Assembly: GCA_030624785.1 (NCBI GenBank)
Contig: JAUXJK010000101.1
Coordinates: forward strand, 1 to 7,267
DNA length: 7,267 nucleotides
Origin: Actinomycetes bacterium
Lineage (GTDB): Bacteria; Actinomycetota; Thermoleophilia; Gaiellales; Gaiellaceae
Reading direction: 5' to 3'
Shown: positions 5,090 through 7,267 of the stretch, piece after piece
How positions within the stretch are numbered: the stretch's first letter is position 1
Layout: the number at the start of each line of letters is the position of its first letter
Translations under genes and position numbers: made by a program
The notes under the pieces: model-generated
What the model was told of the DNA's origin: nothing
What the model saw: the letters and a program-made list of their open reading frames with translations, nothing else
The model's database searches: none

Positions 5090-6627
5090 TCGAGCGCGCA
5101 CTCCTCTCCGTCTACGACAAGACTGGTCTCGACCAGTTCGCAACGGGTCTTCGCGATCTTGGCGTTGAGCTCGTTGCGAGTGGCGGAACACGCGCAGTGC
5201 TGACCGAGCAGAACCTTCCGGTTACCGATGTCTCGGCGCTCACAGCGACTCCGGAGATGATGGGCGGGCGCGTCAAGACGCTGCACCCACGCATTCACGC
5301 AGGCATTCTGGCGCGCCGCGATCAGCCGGATGATATCGACGCCCTCGAGGAGAACGACATTCGGCCGTTCGACCTCGTGTGCGTCAACCTCTACCCGTTC
5401 GGCGACATCGTGGCTCGCAAGGACACGACTGAAGAGGCGGCTGTCGAGATGGTCGACATCGGGGGCCCGGCCATGCTGCGGGCTGCTGCGAAGAACTTCG
5501 TTCACGTGGTGCCTATCTGCTCGTCCGAACAGTACGACTTCGTGTTGAGCGAGCTTCAATCCAAGGGCGAGATCTCCGTTGCGACCCGTCGCGAGCTAGC
5601 GGCCGAGGCGTTTGCGTACACGGCCGCGTACGAGGCGACAATCGCTAACTGGTTTGCGGACAGAGAGAGCTTTCCCGACAAGTTGATCGTGCCACTGCGC
5701 AAGGTCACCGATCTTTCGTACGGCGAAAACCCACACCAGCGTGGGGCGTACTACGTGGAGGCTGGTGCCCGGCGCCACCTTTTGTCACGCGTCGACCAAC
5801 TTGGCGGCAAGGCACTGTCCTTCAACAATCTCAATGATCTGAACGCGGCGCGTCTGATCATCGAAGAGTTTGCCGTGCCGGCCTGCGCGATCATCAAGCA
5901 CGCGAATCCGTGCGGGGTGGCGGTTGGCGGCTCGCTCATCGAGGCGTACACGAAGGCCCTCGCGTCCGACCCCGTCTCGGCATTTGGTGGCGTTGTCGCT
6001 GTGAACCGTTCGATCGACTCCGAGCTCGCACAAATCTTGAGCGAGCAGTTCATCGAAGTGGTGATGGCCCCGAGCTTCTCTGACGACGCGCTCGAGAGTC
6101 TCGGACGCCGCGACGGTCTTCGAATTCTCGCGAACGAAGAGCGTCGTCGGCAGATACCGGGTGAGCGAGACTACCGACGCGTCATGGGTGGCATGCTCGT
6201 CCAGGACGTCGATAGCGATCTCGACGAGCGTGACGCAATGGAGGTCGCCGCCGGAAATGCGCCGAGCGAGACGGAGTGGGGCGACCTTCTATTCGCCTGG
6301 CGCGTCGCCAAGCACGTCGCGTCGAACGCGATCGTGCTGAGCAAGGATCTCGCAACGATCGGAATCGGCGGCGGTCAGATGAGTCGAGTCGACGCCGTCA
6401 AGATCGCGATCGCCAAGGCGCTTGAGCACGGTCACGACCTCAAAGGCTCCGTGCTGGCTTCTGATGCGTTCTTTCCTTTCGCGGACGGCCCGGCGGCTGC
6501 GTTCGACGTAGGTGTCGTTGCGATCATCCAGCCGGGTGGTTCCAAGCGTGACGCCGAGGTGATCGAGGCGGTCGAGAAGGCCGACGCGCGAATGGTTCTC
6601 AGCGGCCGGCGCCACTTTCGGCACTAG
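5086..6627 (+). CDS. purH: Bifunctional AICAR formyltransferase / IMP cyclohydrolase
   Basis: A 513-residue enzyme of the last two steps of IMP synthesis: AICAR plus 10-formyl-tetrahydrofolate gives FAICAR, which is then closed to IMP. The N-terminal cyclohydrolase domain has an MGS-like fold: LLSVYDKTGL (6-15), ASGGT (31-35), GGRVKTLHPRIHAGIL (60-75). The transformylase domain starts near residue 200: SYGENPHQ (211-218), LSFNNLNDLNAA (244-255), the catalytic Lys271-His272 in KHANPCGVA (271-279), SDPVSAFGG (294-302), IGIGGGQMSRVD (425-436) and SDAFFPFADGP (459-469). The protein ends in the typical RHFRH. Its length is normal or slightly short (usual 515-530). ATG 5086 is chosen because the SVYDK motif should lie within about 10 residues of the N-terminus. 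An in-frame ATG at 4957 would add 43 arginine-rich residues read out of frame from purN. It is the last purine gene here and converges 2 bp from the DUF6457 stop. Confidence 0.97.
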   Translation: MIERALLSVYDKTGLDQFATGLRDLGVELVASGGTRAVLTEQNLPVTDVSALTATPEMMGGRVKTLHPRIHAGILARRDQPDDIDALEENDIRPFDLVCVNLYPFGDIVARKDTTEEAAVEMVDIGGPAMLRAAAKNFVHVVPICSSEQYDFVLSELQSKGEISVATRRELAAEAFAYTAAYEATIANWFADRESFPDKLIVPLRKVTDLSYGENPHQRGAYYVEAGARRHLLSRVDQLGGKALSFNNLNDLNAARLIIEEFAVPACAIIKHANPCGVAVGGSLIEAYTKALASDPVSAFGGVVAVNRSIDSELAQILSEQFIEVVMAPSFSDDALESLGRRDGLRILANEERRRQIPGERDYRRVMGGMLVQDVDSDLDERDAMEVAAGNAPSETEWGDLLFAWRVAKHVASNAIVLSKDLATIGIGGGQMSRVDAVKIAIAKALEHGHDLKGSVLASDAFFPFADGPAAAFDVGVVAIIQPGGSKRDAEVIEAVEKADARMVLSGRRHFRH

Positions 6628-6646
6628 GGTCAGCCGTCGCTGGCGC
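6609..6646. terminator. Interrupted hairpin across the purH / DUF6457 junction
   Basis: GCGCCA (6609-6614) pairs with TGGCGC (6641-6646) and CGGC (6619-6622) pairs with GCCG (6633-6636). They are separated by a symmetrical 4x4-nt internal loop and a 10-nt apical loop that holds both stop codons (6625-6627 plus, 6630-6632 minus). There is no T-tract. It may act as a weak two-way terminator in a 2-bp gap with no room for a separate one, but pairing this short is easily found by chance at high GC. Confidence 0.25.
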
Positions 6647-6872
6647 GGATCACGGTGTCGACTAGCTCCGAGAGAGAGTTCGTGTTCGTCGACGTCTGCG
6701 ATCGTCCGAGCAGGTAGCACACGAGCGGAGCGTTGGTGCGATCGCCGCTCTCATGAGCCGCGACGCGCGCAAGATCGAGAAGTTCGTCGATCTCATTCTG
6801 GGTAAGCGCCGGTAGGTCCTGGCCCGATGATTCCTCCAGCGCAGCGCGCGCATTCTCGAGCCATTCATGCAT
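6630..6872 (-). CDS. DUF6457 family small protein
   Basis: An 80-residue acidic, probably all-helical cytoplasmic protein of unknown function. It matches from memory the DUF6457 pattern of actinobacteria: an N-terminal MHEWLENARAALE helix, a central LLDLARVAAHESGDRTNAPL (31-50) and then VCYLLGR (51-57). This family is often found near molybdopterin genes, but no such gene is seen here. The start is ATG 6872; an in-frame GTG at 6881, 1 nt after the MFS-like gene's stop, would add three residues. Longer in-frame starts would run into the upstream gene in another frame. No good ribosome binding site is visible, so translation may be coupled to the transporter gene that ends 10 bp upstream. The family assignment is by pattern only. 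Confidence 0.75.
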   Translation of the reverse strand: MHEWLENARAALEESSGQDLPALTQNEIDELLDLARVAAHESGDRTNAPLVCYLLGRSQTSTNTNSLSELVDTVIRASDG

Positions 6873-6882
6873 GGCGGACACG

Positions 6883-7267
6883 CTATCTGCTCTGCTGCTC
6901 GCCCGAATTACTAACGTTGGCCAGGTCGGTCGGTGCGAGTGCGAGACCTCGAAGATGAGGCACCGTGCCGAGCACATAGAGGCCGGCGAATGCGAAGCCC
7001 AGGGCCGGGTATCCGCCTAGCTTGAGCGCTATACCGCCGATGCCTGCTCCGAGGAGATAGCCACCCTGAATCGCGGCAGTTCGGATTCCCATGACGCTCA
7101 CCGATCGCGACGGTGCGGCGTCGAGTCCGAACGAACTGCCCGACATCGTGCGACCCGCGTTAATGAACATGAACACGACGACCAGGGCCGCCGTCGCAGC
7201 GAGCGTGGGCCGCACCGATCCGATCAATGCGACGACGAGTGCGCCGGTACCGCCGAGCCCGATGAGA
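6883..7267 (-). CDS. MFS-like transporter, C-terminal part
   Basis: The last 127 residues of a membrane protein whose N-terminus lies beyond the right edge; the reading frame is open to base 7267. It shows the end of one hydrophobic helix (LIGLGGTGALVVALIG), then PTLAATAALVVVFMFINAG, then an Arg-bearing loop and GIRTAAIQGGYLLGAGIGGIAL, then GYPALGFAFAGLYVLGTVPHL. A short polar tail follows. This order, with a Gly-rich penultimate helix that follows an R-x-x-A motif, is typical of helices 9-12 of major facilitator transporters, often drug or sugar exporters. No substrate can be inferred. It lies immediately upstream of, and probably in one operon with, the DUF6457 gene. Confidence 0.75.
   Translation of the reverse strand, partial: LIGLGGTGALVVALIGSVRPTLAATAALVVVFMFINAGRTMSGSSFGLDAAPSRSVSVMGIRTAAIQGGYLLGAGIGGIALKLGGYPALGFAFAGLYVLGTVPHLRGLALAPTDLANVSNSGEQQSR

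Noticed and set aside
5014..5559. Minus-strand open frame of 181 codons opposite purN and purH
   Set aside because: It mirrors the codon structure of well-conserved purH and shows no recognisable family.
1..7267. Defence island, mobile element, CRISPR array or biosynthetic cluster
   Set aside because: No transposase, integrase, repeat array, terminal repeats or secondary-metabolism gene is seen. The recognisable genes are mostly housekeeping enzymes in a compact layout.

Overview
The window is compact, high-GC bacterial chromosome (about 60-65% G+C by eye). It holds six complete protein genes of recognisable family, one orphan PAS-domain gene with no assigned function, and fragments of two genes at the edges (counting the edge fragments, eight coding units plus two doubtful mini-ORFs). 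GTG and TTG starts, a TAGGAT -10-like box placed for a leaderless start, a mycobacterial Rv3717-type amidase and a DUF6457 protein all point to an actinobacterium. It could be a deep-branching class such as Thermoleophilia or Acidimicrobiia, but that placement is only a guess. I see no tRNA, rRNA, CRISPR array, insertion sequence or phage gene, and no gap between genes longer than about 100 bases.

Layout from left to right. A hot-dog-fold thioesterase gene (minus strand) runs off the left edge. A 92-bp divergent region separates it from a small orphan PAS-domain gene (plus). That gene converges on an acetate--CoA ligase gene, acs (minus), with only 5 bp between the stop codons, and a bulged hairpin is centred exactly on the gap. 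Upstream of acs on the same strand is an exported zinc N-acetylmuramoyl-L-alanine amidase. The amidase-acs junction is bridged by a 13-codon mini-ORF containing a small inverted repeat. Divergent from the amidase, 28 bp away, begins the purine cluster purM-purN-purH (plus). These enzymes carry out FGAM to AIR (PurM), GAR to FGAR (PurN), and AICAR to FAICAR to IMP (PurH). A 9-codon mini-ORF bridges purM and purN, and purN and purH share an ATGA overlap. purH converges, 2 bp apart, on a DUF6457 gene (minus). Just upstream of that gene is the C-terminal part of an MFS-like membrane transporter, which runs off the right edge.

This is mainly housekeeping DNA: nucleotide synthesis, acetate activation and peptidoglycan turnover. 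I did not find a novel defence, mobile or biosynthetic system. The most unusual things are at the gene junctions: two mini-ORFs whose start and stop codons overlap the stop and start codons of their neighbours, the convergent hairpins, and the apparent leaderless promoter of purM.
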